Origin: Ariolimax columbianus
Lineage: Eukaryota > Mollusca > Gastropoda > Stylommatophora > Arionidae
Reading direction: 5' to 3'
NCBI GenBank assembly: GCA_036924085.1
Contig: JAVGWX010000013.1
Location: 39,879,893-39,943,892, forward strand
Length of the DNA: 64,000 nt
Position 1 is the first letter of the stretch. Each line of letters starts with the position of its first letter. The translations under genes were made by a program, and so were the position numbers. The notes below the pieces were generated by a model, which was given only the letters and a program-made list of their open reading frames with translations, ran no database searches and had not been told where the DNA came from. Of this stretch, positions 20,981 through 30,472 are shown one piece after another.

Positions 20981-21375
20981 TCATTAAGTACATGAGACTA
21001 TGTATGAGTACAGGAAGGAAGAGCTTATAGGACAATATACTGATATTAAATTAAAGGTGGAGTAGATAGCCAGTTACTACTGTAAGGGATGACGTGTTAA
21101 TTGGTTAAGGTACTTGGTCTCACCTTTTATGGGGCAGGTTAGCAAGGTCAGTTAATACTTCATTGCGTCATTTCCATTAAGTACATTAGACTGTGTATGA
21201 GTACAGAAAGGAAAAGGGAGCTTACGGGACAATATCCTGATAGGAAATTAAAGGTGGAATAGATAGCCAGTCGCTGCTGTCAGGGATGACGTGTTAATTG
21301 GTTAAGGTACTTGGTCTCACATTTTATGAGGCAGGTTAGCAAGGTCAGTTATTACTTCCCTGCGTCCTTTCCTTA
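20981..21375. repeat. Tandem duplication of a ~195-bp block
   Basis: The first copy is 20,981-21,174 and the second 21,175-21,375. Shared phrases include TGTATGAGTACAG, GATAGCCAGT, GGGATGACGTGTTAATTGG, TTAAGGTACTTGGTCTCAC and GGCAGGTTAGCAAGGTCAGT. Identity is about 90 percent. No ORF. Confidence 0.9.
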
Positions 21376-22172
21376 TGCAAATAATAAATCATTCATTATT
21401 TACAGCTGAGTAGACTGAAGAGTGTATATAACAGTGGTTGAAATTGGTAACTTAGCCATTAGAAGTGAGTCCTCACCCATTTTACTACTCATATATTAGC
21501 TATCAGTCTCGCTAACGCCCGATTCTAGAAAACAAAATATATCCCGGCTCTGTCAGTCATCCTCAGAACCTCTTTAATACCCTGTGCCCATCTTCTCCTC
21601 GGTCTGCATCTGCATGTGTGTGACAGTAACATCATGTTTTGGTTACGTAGTTAGCGGAGCTTCAAAGATGGCGCCTGACAGACGACAGGTCTACCTCGCT
21701 CTAATTTACGCATCCACCACCATCAATCCCAAAAATAGACGATTGTATTCCAGGGGCTACCAACATAACAGTTGGACACAGATACTGGGATTGACCTGAC
21801 AAGTCACCAGCGGATTTTCACCGGCCGACACAAAAACAAAAAAGAGGTCGCACCTCCCCACGACATATTATAGCAACACAAGTGGACTGAAGATGGATGT
21901 TATCGCCATTTATCTTTTTACTTTGTTTTTGGCAATCTCTATTTTTGGTTTATAATCGAATCGAGATATTCAAAACGTGTAAGTTGATGCTTCTCTGCTT
22001 GGCTCTCTGTGATAACTTCAATTCTGGACTGTGCCTAATAACAATACACCAACATGCGTAGATATATCTCTCAGTGACACTATCTAGATACGGATTTGTG
22101 TGCAGATAGAAATAGACCGGCACAAAATGACATTCAAATCGACAAAAGACGAAAGCTATTAATCAGAGGTTA
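21376..22172. other. Mostly unrecognised; SINE-T2 core fragment at 21,395-21,425
   Basis: TTTACAGCTGAGTAGACTGA is the reverse complement of the SINE-T2 core (CAGTCGACCCAGCTGTAAAT) with changes. The rest shows no coding or repeat signal. Confidence 0.45.
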
Positions 22173-22180
22173 CATTAAAG

Positions 22181-22669
22181 CAGTGCTGTTCAACCTGGCC
22201 GCTATCCCCCTTTAGTGGCTGATTATAGCTTCCAGATGGACGGTACCAGAAAAATTACATCATTTTTTAAAAACATCATAAATATACAGAATTAGTGGAC
22301 GATCGTCGAATTTTCTTCCATTTAGATCTTAGTCGGCTGTACTGGAATTACAGGGTGCCATGGGTTCGAGTTCACGGGCGGACAGAAACAAAATCCGGGC
22401 TATGGTTCGAGCCTGGTAACACCGTTCCTCTAGTTGCACAAACTGCAAATGGGTACCTGACGTGAGAGTTATGGAAGGTAAACACAGCAAGAAAGGGAAC
22501 TGCCACCCCAGTTATTGACCATAAGATGATACATGAAAAGTTATCTTCATCCTAGACGGCAACTGTCGCCATGGCACTGCCCTTCACATTTTAGTGGGTG
22601 GTAAGGGCAATTTATCCTCTCGAAAGTTATAAAAGAGGACGCCAAGTATAAAAAGGTTGAAAAGCGCTG
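22181..22669. mobile_element. hAT-like MITE carrying an internal tRNA-like segment
   Basis: The left end CAGTGCTGTTCAACCT (22,181) and the reverse complement of the right end, CAGCGCTTTTCAACCT (ending 22,669), match at 14 of 16 bases. They resemble the CAGNGNTTCTCAA ends of hAT transposons. Flanks are CATTAAAG (22,173-22,180) and CATTAACA (22,670-22,677), 6 of 8 matching, the 8-bp target duplication length of hAT. The 489-bp body encodes no transposase, so it is non-autonomous. A SINE-T2 copy sits inside. Confidence 0.65.
22335..22560 (+). mobile_element. SINE-T2 copy inside the hAT-like element
   Basis: It contains CCATGGGTTCGAGTTCACGG (B-box-like GGTTCGAGTTC), AAATGGGTACCTGAC, AGAAAGGGAACTGCCACC and CATCCTAGACGGCAACTGTC. 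These occur in the same order as in the copies at 28.3 and 52.6 kb. Confidence 0.55.
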
Positions 22670-22991
22670 CATTAACAGAACAGACGTCGGAAAACTGGAC
22701 ACCTGTAGGGAAGATAGGACCGACCGGCATGCATATCAGAACTGGGAGGGATGGGATTAGAAGAACATAGACAAGGCGGATCAACAGGAGACAAGACAAG
22801 ATAAGACAGAACACAACAAAACAGACAAACAGCAACTGCTATAGATGTTCACTAAATGTTCCTTTTACTAGCAGCGAAATGTTAGTTACTTATCGCAAGC
22901 GATAAGATGCTTCTTGCTAGAAGTGTTAAGCATTCCGATTTTTAAAATAACTAGAAATTCTGCCAGTATAAATTGCCGAAGACATTTATTT

Positions 22992-23200
22992 ATAGATACC
23001 AGGCCCTTTTTTGTTGTTTAGTCAGAGAATGGTTGAATGCTTGAAATGCATTACCACAGGAAATAATGGAGGCATTGCCAATTAATACATTCAATAGTAG
23101 TTTGAATGAGCATAGTTATTTTTATGTCAAGTGGATATAAAAGAAAGTGGTTGTATACGGAGTCTTCTCAACCAGTAAAAAGACGTTTAAGTTTAAGTTT
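22992..23200 (+). pseudogene. CR1/L2-like LINE 3' end, decayed
   Basis: In frame from 23,028 it reads REWLNA, a TGA where Trp is expected, then NALPQEIMEALPINTFNSSL (compare VVSAWNALPGEVVEAGTVNAF in the 13.4-kb copy). It reads through to a stop near 23,140. The tail follows: TTGTATACGGAGTCTTCTCA, ACCAGTAAAAAGACG, TTTAAGTTTAAG. Same family and about 200 bp long. Confidence 0.8.
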
Positions 23201-23554
23201 CGATTTCGACTCAAAAGTTCAGTGAAATTAAGTTCAGTTAGGTTAAGTTACAGGTCACTAAATTACGTTTCGAATAAGAAGCTGTCAAACGATGCCCCCC
23301 CCCCCCCCCCCCCCCCGGTAATTATAGAATTATAGTGAAATAAATGTATCACGCCTGACAATGTCCCTCACAACAAAAAGTCTCTACAAACAAATTTACT
23401 TTCACAGGATAATTATTAATCGACTGCTATACATCATAAATTCACATACGAGGGGTTCCTGGGAAGGAAGACTAACGTCTGGACACGCACAAAATACTGA
23501 TAGGCATGTTAGTCAGGGTTAGGTCAAATATGCTACCAAGACCCTCAGCTAGGC
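23201..23554. other. Spacer with a long poly-C tract
   Basis: An uninterrupted run of about 22 C residues at 23,295-23,316. The remainder is unrecognised. Confidence 0.6.
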
Positions 23555-23790
23555 TTCTTCGTAGCACTTCCAGACAACGGGCTGTTTTCATGGCAACCTG
23601 GCTAGCGTAGTGAAGCATCGACGTGTTTCCGTAGTAGTGAGCGGCACGCAGATGAAGCCAAGGATATCAGAACCGCCCGGAGGACCCCGGTCTACCTTCA
23701 TTAGCCTGCTCGGGGTGTGAGAAAGTTACTACATCTCGCGACTTAACGTCATTTTCAAGGCGCACAAAAGGGAGGGTAGACCTACTTATT
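23555..23790 (-). repeat. M235 module, copy 1 (inverted)
   Basis: Read on the minus strand this matches the plus-strand modules at 25,030, 27,480 and 37,855. On the plus strand it shows ACGGGCTGTTTTCA, GGCACGCAGATGAAGCCAAG and TCTACCTTCATTAGCCTGCT. These are reverse complements of GAAAACAGCCCGT, CTTGGCTTCATCTGCGTGTC and CGTGCTGATGAAGGTAAACC at 25.1-25.3 kb. Non-coding and of unknown origin. Confidence 0.75.
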
Positions 23791-24326
23791 GTGGGCACTG
23801 GAAACAACAGCCCAGGGCTTCTTGTTTTAACGGCTAGCTTTCTCGAGACCTAGAAATGAACAATTGCAATCGCAAAGCTGCTGCTACATTTGCTCGTCTC
23901 TCAATGCGTGTTTGAGAAAACTGGAAACTTACAATTAAAACCAAGTACATAATTGACACTGTGTTGTCAACACGCTGCTACATGCTAGCAAAACTTTCTC
24001 AACCAATTCCAAACAAAAGCAAAGGCGTAACACTTTTCATCTTCAGTTCTGAGCTTGGAATGGCATGGATGGACAGATTGAAAAATGCAGGTGCATATTC
24101 GCACCTGTCTCTTAAGCATACACCTTATTCCTAGGTAGTGACGACTACAATCGCTTGCTCATGGTTGCTGCAGGAAAGATGGTCGCTTTCCTAAAGATAT
24201 CCTCTATGGACAACTAAGGGATAGCAAATGAAAGATTCAAAGATGTGTGCAATCGTTACATGAAGGCCATGGACATGAGTCTGGAAGACGAAGCTGCAGA
24301 CCGATTCACGTTGAGATGTTCCCTGA

Positions 24327-24480
24327 AAAGTCAGTCTACTATAGTCAGTTATGACTGAAATAGGCTACTATAATCAGTCAAGATTGATATATGCTACCGC
24401 AGTCAGTCATGACTGAAATGTGCTGCTATAGTCGGTCATGACTGAAATGTGGTGCTACAGTCGGTCATGACTGAAAAGGC
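24327..24480. repeat. ~30-bp array built on the palindrome TCAGTCATGACTGA
   Basis: About five units of CTACTATAGTCAGTCATGAC followed by TGAAATGTG. TCAGTCATGACTGA is a perfect 14-bp palindrome in the centre of the better units. Mutated units read CGGTCATGACTGA. Confidence 0.85.
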
Positions 24481-24639
24481 AACTATGTACTGCTTAAGCT
24501 GCCTATATGTTTGTTGATAGAAGTATGCTAAAATGTTTTTTCCTAGAAACAGCAGAACGATGATGGATATGCATGAAATGTTTAACGGTGATTTTGTTAG
24601 AAACAATCTGGATATGTTTCTTGATTGACATCATTGAAT

Positions 24640-24990
24640 GATGTTCCCTGCTTGAAACGCTGAAATTATGTTACTTTCCAAACACGACCAAATGATGTTT
24701 CTCTTCAAAAACACGATGAAATGACATTTCTTTTCAAACACAAACAAATCACGTTTCTTTCCAAATCGACCAAATGACGTTTCTCTTCAACCTCACGACA
24801 AAATCACGTTTCTTTCTAAACAGAAACAAATCACGTTTCTTTCCAACCATCACTAAATGACGTTTCTTTCCAAACACGAACAAATGACTTCTTTGCAAAA
24901 ACGACCAAATCACGTTTCTTTCCAAACACTACCAAATGACATTCCTACAGAACATATTTGAATAATATTTCTTGTTTGAAATAGCTAAGT
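24640..24990. repeat. ~29-bp minisatellite with TGACGT/TCACGT
   Basis: About eleven units of CGACCAAATGACGTTTCTTT followed by CCAAACA, alternating AAATGACGT and AAATCACGT. Unit length varies from 27 to 31 bp. Confidence 0.9.
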
Positions 24991-25029
24991 GATGTTTATT
25001 GCTAAAAAAAACAACCCAGCCAAATCTAA

Positions 25030-25275
25030 TTGTTGTTGTTAAATGTCGGCAATGAGTATATGGACTCTATTATGCGCCCTGAAAAAAACGAAAGTGGCGG
25101 TTTGTTGTAGCTTTCTTCACATTCCGAGCGTGCTGATGAAGGTAAACCTAGGTCCTCCAGACGGTTGTGCTATGCTTGGCTTCATCTGCGTGTCGTTCCC
25201 TTCTATGAGGATCACGTCGATCCCTCATATCGCTAACTAGGCTGCCCTGAAAACAGCCCGTTTCCGGGAAGGACT
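25030..25275 (+). repeat. M235 module, copy 2
   Basis: It starts near TTGTTGTTAAATGTC and holds AAAGTGGCGGTTTGTTGTAG, CACATTCCGAGCGTGCTGAT, GTTGTGCTATGCTTGGCTTC, GTCGTTCCCTTCTATGAGGA and CCTGAAAACAGCCCGTTTC. No 37-bp array follows this copy. It faces copy 1 across two minisatellites. Confidence 0.8.
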
Positions 25276-25566
25276 GCGGGGAAGTCGAGTTGAAAGTTTC
25301 TTGTTTGAAATGACAATGCGTTTTCGATTTAAACTGTAAATCTTTTCAAATATGGTGAAAATATGATTCTTATTCAAATATCTGAAAGTTGTTTCTCTCT
25401 AAAAATGATCAAAGGACGGATCTTTAACGGTGAAGACAGACATACTTTCTCCAGGGCACATCTAGTATTTCCACTCCATCTCGACACTGAAGTGCCTCTA
25501 TAAATTCCAATGATGTGAAAGTTGAATTGTTCCTCAGTCGTTTAGTTGTCTCTACGGCCGAACATT

Positions 25567-25645
25567 GCACCTCATTAACTAAAGTTCGTCTCGACAATTT
25601 CAAAGGTCAGAGGTCTGAGTGGTAGGAAATTTAGTGAGAGTATTT
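25567..25645. repeat. ~75-bp direct repeat, left member
   Basis: TCATTAACTAAAGTTCGTCT, then CAAAGGTCAGAGGTCTGAG, then AATTTAGTGAGAGTAT. It recurs at 26,377-26,452 with about 10 percent difference. The pair brackets the LINE/SINE composite between them. Confidence 0.85.
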
Positions 25646-26376
25646 CTTCTTCTTCTTATTTCGTTCGCTTGGAGTATGTCTACATCGGCAAAGTTGTCTC
25701 TTGTATGAACCTCACTGTCTTCTGCAGCTCACACACAAGTCCATTCACAAGTCCATATAGTTTCCCTTCCAGTGTTGTTTCTCTTGGCCAGTATGTCCGC
25801 CTAAGTATCTCATACTCTGAACAGTCCTGAAGTATATGCTCCGCAGTCTGTGGTGCCGGTCCACATGTACACATACTTGAGCTGCCAATCCTAAATGTGT
25901 GTATACATGCGGCTGCGAGAGTCGGTTGTGTCCCGTTCTGAGGCCCAGTATGACAATCTGATCTTGCCTACTACTTATATTATGGCTTTGCCTGGCTTCG
26001 TTCGTTCTCAATCTCCCGCTACCAAACCCTGAAGGGGCTTAGTTAGCAGAATGTAGTCCAGAGAACGGAATGCGTCATGTCGTAGTTTACAGCTTGACTG
26101 CGATATTTGCACCTTTGGGTCCAACACACCCTACTTCAGCAATCATTTTTTGAGTACCGGGTTCCTAAGGCAGTCTGCCCTGCTGCAGCCTGTTATCCAG
26201 GATCACCTCGTGGAGGTGTAGAAGGGTCTTGGCAGCTCTGGTTTACTGGTCCTGAACTAGCAGTCAGCTATGGGTTGCTGACCACTGCAGCTCATACCTT
26301 GCTCAGCATATTGATCCCTACTTATATTATGATAGTCATCTTGTATTTCCGATGGAAGCTCTCTCATTGACATTAG
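25646..26376 (-). pseudogene. RNase H-tail LINE interrupted by SINE-1 copy C
   Basis: The minus strand reads LPSEIQDDY up to 26,332, then resumes beyond the SINE at 25,984 with SSRQDQIVILGLRTGHNRLS. A one-base shift near 25,895 leads into GSSSMCTCGPAPQTAEHIL, and the ORF closes KLYGLVNGLVCELQKTVRFI to a stop at 25,680. The 3' end is AAGCGAACGAAATAAGAAGA with GAA repeats. The GLRTGHNRL, CxCG, HILQDC and KLYG blocks equal those of LINE-A, but the protein differs enough to be a separate family. Removing the SINE and one target duplication keeps the frame across the joint. Confidence 0.85.
25985..26317 (-). mobile_element. SINE-1 copy C with perfect 14-bp target duplication
   Basis: It reads right to left from GGATCAATATGCTGAGC to GAACGAACGAAGCCAGGC. 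Flanking CTACTTATATTATG occurs at 25,971-25,984 and 26,318-26,331 without mismatch. It inserted into the LINE ORF just described. Confidence 0.93.
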
Positions 26377-26452
26377 ACATCATTAACTAAAGTTGGTCTC
26401 AACGATTTCAAAGGTCAGAGGTCTGAGATGAAGACAATTTAGTGAGAGTATG
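26377..26452. repeat. ~75-bp direct repeat, right member
   Basis: TCATTAACTAAAGTTGGTCT, then CAAAGGTCAGAGGTCTGAG, then AATTTAGTGAGAGTAT. It is the partner of 25,567-25,645. Confidence 0.85.
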
Positions 26453-26553
26453 AGAGGTGTGCTTTTCGTCGTTGGTGTCTTGTGTGAGGTGGGAGGAAGA
26501 TTAAGAAGCAAGTGGAAGCTTGAGAGTAGCCTCCACTGTATATAAACATATCT

Positions 26554-27002
26554 GGGATCAAGATGCTGAGCAGTGCATGAGCTGCAGTGGTCAGCGACCC
26601 ATAGCTGACTGCTAGCGTCAGGGTCAGCGACCCATAGCTGACTGCTATCGTCAGGGCAAGCGAAGCGGAGCTGTCAAGACACTTCTACATCTTCACGGGG
26701 GATCCTGGATAACAGGATCATACAGAGCATGTTGGTTAAGTTGATGGGATCTAAGAGGAAAGGTTAACCCGGTAATTAAAAAAATGCTAAATACCGAAGA
26801 CTGGTGTGTCTGTCCAAAAGGTGCAGATATCACAGTCAAGCTGTAAACTAGCGACTAAACGCATTCTCTTCTCCGGACTACATGCTCCTACTTGCAAAGC
26901 CCTGTTCAGTGCTTGGTAGCGGAAGTTTCAGAACGAACGCAGAAGAAGAAGAAGAAGAAGAAGAAGAAGAAGAAGAAGAAGAAGAAGAAGAAGAAGAAGA
27001 AG
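26554..27002 (+). mobile_element. SINE-1 copy D with duplicated head and (GAA)21 tail
   Basis: It opens GGGATCAAGATGCTGAGCAG. The head segment TCAGCGACCCATAGCTGACT...CGTCAGGG is present twice in tandem (about 26,590-26,658, ~34 bp each). It ends GTTTCAGAACGAACGCAGAA, followed by an uninterrupted GAA run of about 20 units to 27,002. No clear target duplication. The GAA run makes a poly-Glu frame that is not a gene. Confidence 0.88.
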
Positions 27003-27479
27003 GGATGGGTCGTGCAAGTAGCAGGATGTTGTCGGAGAACGGAAAAGGTTGGGCGATATCTGTAGGTTTCGGTTCGAAATTCGCTATCGGCCTCTGGATG
27101 TTGTCAGTTCATTGTCCGGTCCATCCTGACCCCACATTGTAACGGGATACATTTTCTTGGACCAGATTCGCCTCTCCCGCTTCAATTCCTCTTCTCGAAA
27201 TCAGACTGCAACGCGCAGCCTGTGTCTAGGGCCGCCGCTTGGAAACAAAATAGATTCTTCTGGTTCGCTGATTCTGACGCTTCGAAAAAAAAAAAATGAA
27301 AAACCCCATGTTACAACCAAAAGACCTTCATCCTGAACACAACAACACAGGTGAAAACATTTAACATACGAGCAATTCATTTAGAGGAAGCATTGGTGAG
27401 AAGCAATAGTGACAATAAAAGAGAATGGGCAGATAAGTGTGACACAGACAAGGCAGCTGACGCAGATTATGTTGTATGC
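27003..27479. other. No gene recognised
   Basis: Unique sequence with an A12 run at about 27,285. No coding signal. Confidence 0.45.
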
Positions 27480-27710
27480 TTACAATGAGTAAAGTTACTC
27501 TTGTTGGCGCCCCGAAAAGAGCGTCAAGTGGCGGTTGTTGTAGTTGTCCTCACATTCTGAGCATGCGTATGAAGGTGGGCCTCGGTTTGTGCTATGCTTA
27601 GCTTCACCTAATCGACGCTCGTTACTACGGGGATCATATCGATATACATCTAGTCAGTCAGAGTGCCTTGAAAAGAGCTTGTTTCTTTGGAACGCTTCAC
27701 AGAATAGAGA
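27480..27710 (+). repeat. M235 module, copy 3
   Basis: ATGAGTAAAGTTACTCTTGT, AAGTGGCGGTTGTTGTAGTT, TTGTGCTATGCTTAGCTTCA, GACGCTCGTTACTACGGGGA, then TGCCTTGAAAAGAGCTTG. It is followed directly by the 37-bp array. Confidence 0.85.
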
Positions 27711-27714
27711 TAGT

Positions 27715-28198
27715 AGTACTGGTCAGTATGTTGTGCCTGAACCTGACACGACGTGCCAGCCAGTATGTTGTGCCTGAACGTTGACAGGACGTCCTGGTCA
27801 GTATGTTGTGCCTAAACCTGACACGACGCCCTGGTCAGTATGTTGTGCCTGAAATATGACACGACGTCCCAGTGAGTATGTTGTGCCTGAGCATGTCTCG
27901 ACGTCCTGGTCAGTATGGTGTGCCTAAACCTGACACGACGTCCCGTCCAGTATGTTGTGCCTGAACGTGACACGACGTCCTGGTCAGTATGTTGTGCCTG
28001 AACCTGACACGACGTTTGGTCAGTATGTTGTGCTTGAACCTGACACGACGTCTGGTCAGTATGTTGTGCCTGAGCCTGACATGACGTCCTGATCAGTATG
28101 TTGTGCCTGAACCTGACACGACGTCCTGGTCAGTATGTTGTGCCAGAACCTGACACCACGTCCTGGTCAGTGTGTTGTGCCTGAACCTGACTTTCGTC
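27715..28198. repeat. 37-bp array, locus 1 (about 13 copies)
   Basis: Unit GGTCAGTATGTTGTGCCTGA followed by ACCTGACACGACGTCCT. It starts just after M235 copy 3 and ends CCTGACTTTCGTCTC. The unit is homologous to the arrays at 38,140 and 61,343. Confidence 0.93.
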
Positions 28199-28261
28199 TC
28201 GGTTCCACAGGCAAAATCCCCATGGAATTGAATTAGCCGAAACAATGCATGAAAAGCGTAG

Positions 28262-28520
28262 ATATCATTCTGCTTAGTGTAGTTGTCGAGCTCTTGGATT
28301 TCAACGCAAAAATACCGGGTTCGAATCTCGCTGCCGGTACACTTCAGTCGACCCAGCAGTATACAGGATCCATTTGTAAATGGGTAACTGATCTACATTC
28401 AGGGAAAACGGCAGCGAGGAAGGGAATTGGCCACCAGCCTCACACAAGCCGTGGCAAAGTACAATGAAGTATTTAACACTGCATCCCCGACGTCAGTTTC
28501 TGCTATGGAATTTAAACAAC
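28262..28520 (+). mobile_element. SINE-T2, best copy
   Basis: tRNA-like head with TAGTGTAGTTGTCGAGCTCT (A-box region) and ACCGGGTTCGAATCTCG (B box). Core: CTTCAGTCGACCCAGCAGTA, AAATGGGTAACTGATC, AGCGAGGAAGGGAATTGGCC. It ends CATCCCCGACGTCAG. Confidence 0.75.
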
Positions 28521-28633
28521 AAACAAGATAGCATCTGCTGTGTCGCTAAGCTCCTGTGGAGTCCAGATGGATCAAGCTAAATCCTTGAATGCATTGCGCC
28601 CGCAATCTGTGCTTCACCCGTATTTACATATCA

Positions 28634-28796
28634 CTCCTGTCAAAGACGGATGTGTCAGACCGAAACGTGTAGATATCGCAGTCAAACTATAAACTAGCGA
28701 CACAATGTATTCTGTTCTCCGGACTACATCCTGCTACTTGCAAAGGGCTTGGTACCGGGTGATTGAGAAAAAACAAAGAAGAAGACAAAGAAGTAT
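28634..28796 (+). mobile_element. SINE-1 copy E, 5'-truncated
   Basis: It starts at CGGATGTGTCAGACCGAAA and keeps AACTAGCGACACAATG, TTCTCCGGACTACATCCTGC and GGTACCGGGTGATTGAGAA, then AAAGAAGAAG. Truncation of the 5' side fits incomplete reverse transcription. Confidence 0.85.
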
Positions 28797-29227
28797 ATAT
28801 CACGCCAGCATTTCACGCCCCCGGACTGCTTCGCCTTTAACGGTCACCAACTAATCTCCTGAACCGAATGCTTAATCCCATAAGCTGAACACCCTCGATA
28901 TTAGTACGCGCTGGACTAAACACACCCTTTGGAAATCTCCCAACGGTGGTGAACTAGCTAAACATCAAACGGGTCGGGCTAGTTCGCGTCCTGCTAACCC
29001 GGTGGAACAAAGCCGGGCTTGGTATCGGATTTGAAGCGCTGGAGATGAAAACTTGCAAGCGTTTTATTACTTTATTATTTGAACAAGCAAAAACAACTGC
29101 TAAATCTAACAATGCCGTCGTCCATAAAATGTTTTCCTAATTCACTGTTCCTTCCGTTCCATGCGAAGCATAGTGCCACTACTATCTTTCGCGCCTTTAC
29201 AGGATGTATGTATTTAAACAACAGTGG
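28797..29227. other. No gene recognised
   Basis: Unique sequence; no domain or repeat seen. Confidence 0.45.
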
Positions 29228-29478
29228 GGAACGGCGTGGCCTAGTGATTAAGTGGCACGGCTCACAACTCGAAGGTGCTAAGTTCGATCCCCATCACAGC
29301 ACCGGCCGTTACCCCGGGGAAGCAAACCCTTAGAAAATGCAGGAGGAAGCACACCCTTACATAAAATGCATGCTGAAGTCGGATGTACTGCGCAAAATAA
29401 AAACCACAGTGCAACGCACACCGCCTTGGGGATTAGAGAAATAAGGCGAACGTAAATAAAAACAAAAAAACAAAACAA
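29228..29478 (+). mobile_element. SINE-T1, intact copy with target duplication
   Basis: A box GTGGCCTAGTGATTAAGTGG (29,236) and B box AAGTTCGATCCCC (about 29,280) place a pol III-type internal promoter in the head. The body runs GCAAACCCTTAGAAAATGCA, GAAGTCGGATGTACTGCGCA, TTGGGGATTAGAGAAATAAG and an A-rich tail. AAACAACAGTGG flanks it at 29,216-29,227 and 29,479-29,490, a perfect 12-bp duplication. Confidence 0.92.
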
Positions 29479-29490
29479 AAACAACAGTGG

Positions 29491-29932
29491 ATTTCATTGC
29501 AATGAATTCACATAATGAGGTTGCTAGCCCCCCATGACCAACTATCTATTTTATGACAAGCATAGACGATTACGGTTGCTCTACTACTTTCAGCCTAGGC
29601 ACCGCTCGGGTGTGGCACTTTGCATCCCTAGGTCGTTCATTGCAATATCTCTCAGCTTTTTTCTTAGATGGGCTGCTGACCTGATCTCTTTCCATTTGCC
29701 TTTTATTTCTGTAAGTAAAACATTTACTCACCACGGAGGCAGCGACAGGCGAAAATTAAATGCTAGCAGCCTCCACCGAGAGGGAAAGAAAGCGGGGCTC
29801 GAAATGAACACGTCGCAGCCAAAAAATCCTGCACAATCGCTTCGCTTCTCGTAACCCAGTATTCCTATATGGAGAGAGACTGAATGAATTGGGCGAGTAC
29901 AGCTGCCTTAGACGCCTGCTCAACATGTAATA
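29491..29932. other. No gene recognised
   Basis: A 106-codon plus frame (29,534-29,854) shows no recognisable domain. Confidence 0.45.
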
Positions 29933-30270
29933 TGGCTTGGCTTGGCTTCGTTCGTTTTCAATCTCCCGCTACCAAACCTTAAAAGGGCTTAAGTAACATA
30001 ATGTAGTCCAGAGAACGAAATGCGTTGTGTCGTAGTTTACAGCTTAACTGCGATATTTGCACCTTTCAGTCCAACACATGTGAATTTTCCACTTCAATCC
30101 CTTCTTCTTAGCTAGTATGCCCTGGTGCAGCCTGTTATCAAGGATCACCGTGTGGAGGTGTGGAAGGGTCTTGTAGCTCTGTTTTGCCGGCCCTGACGCT
30201 AGCAGTCAGCTATGGGTCGCTGATCCTGACGCTAGCAGTCAGCTATGGGTCGCTGATCGCTGCAGCAGTT
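29933..30270 (-). mobile_element. SINE-1 copy F with duplicated head
   Basis: Reads right to left. The tail end is GAACGAACGAAGCCAAGCC. Near 30,190-30,260 the segment CCTGACGCTAGCAGTCAGCT...GGGTCGCTGAT occurs twice (34 bp each). The extreme 5' end (GATCAAGATGCTGAG) is missing. Confidence 0.88.
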
Positions 30271-30472
30271 TCAGTTATCTATGCAGGTAAGATGAAGCAT
30301 AGCTGGGGAGGGGGCACTTACTGCGTAGAACGGATGATCGATGGAGACAAGAGACAGCAATATGATACCCCAGTGACAAGAAATGACCACAGGGACGACG
30401 ACCAACCAACTGGTCCGCGTCCCGTGCATCCCGCAACAACATTCACGATGCCACAGAAGGATGACTCATTAT

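Noticed and set aside
26882..27142. ORF with a long poly-glutamate stretch
   Set aside because: It is the (GAA)n tail of SINE-1 copy D translated. There is no gene context.
27715..28198. CRISPR-like regular repeats
   Set aside because: Repeats are contiguous with no unique spacers, and the context is eukaryotic. The same applies to the arrays at 38.1, 53.2, 56.5 and 61.3 kb.
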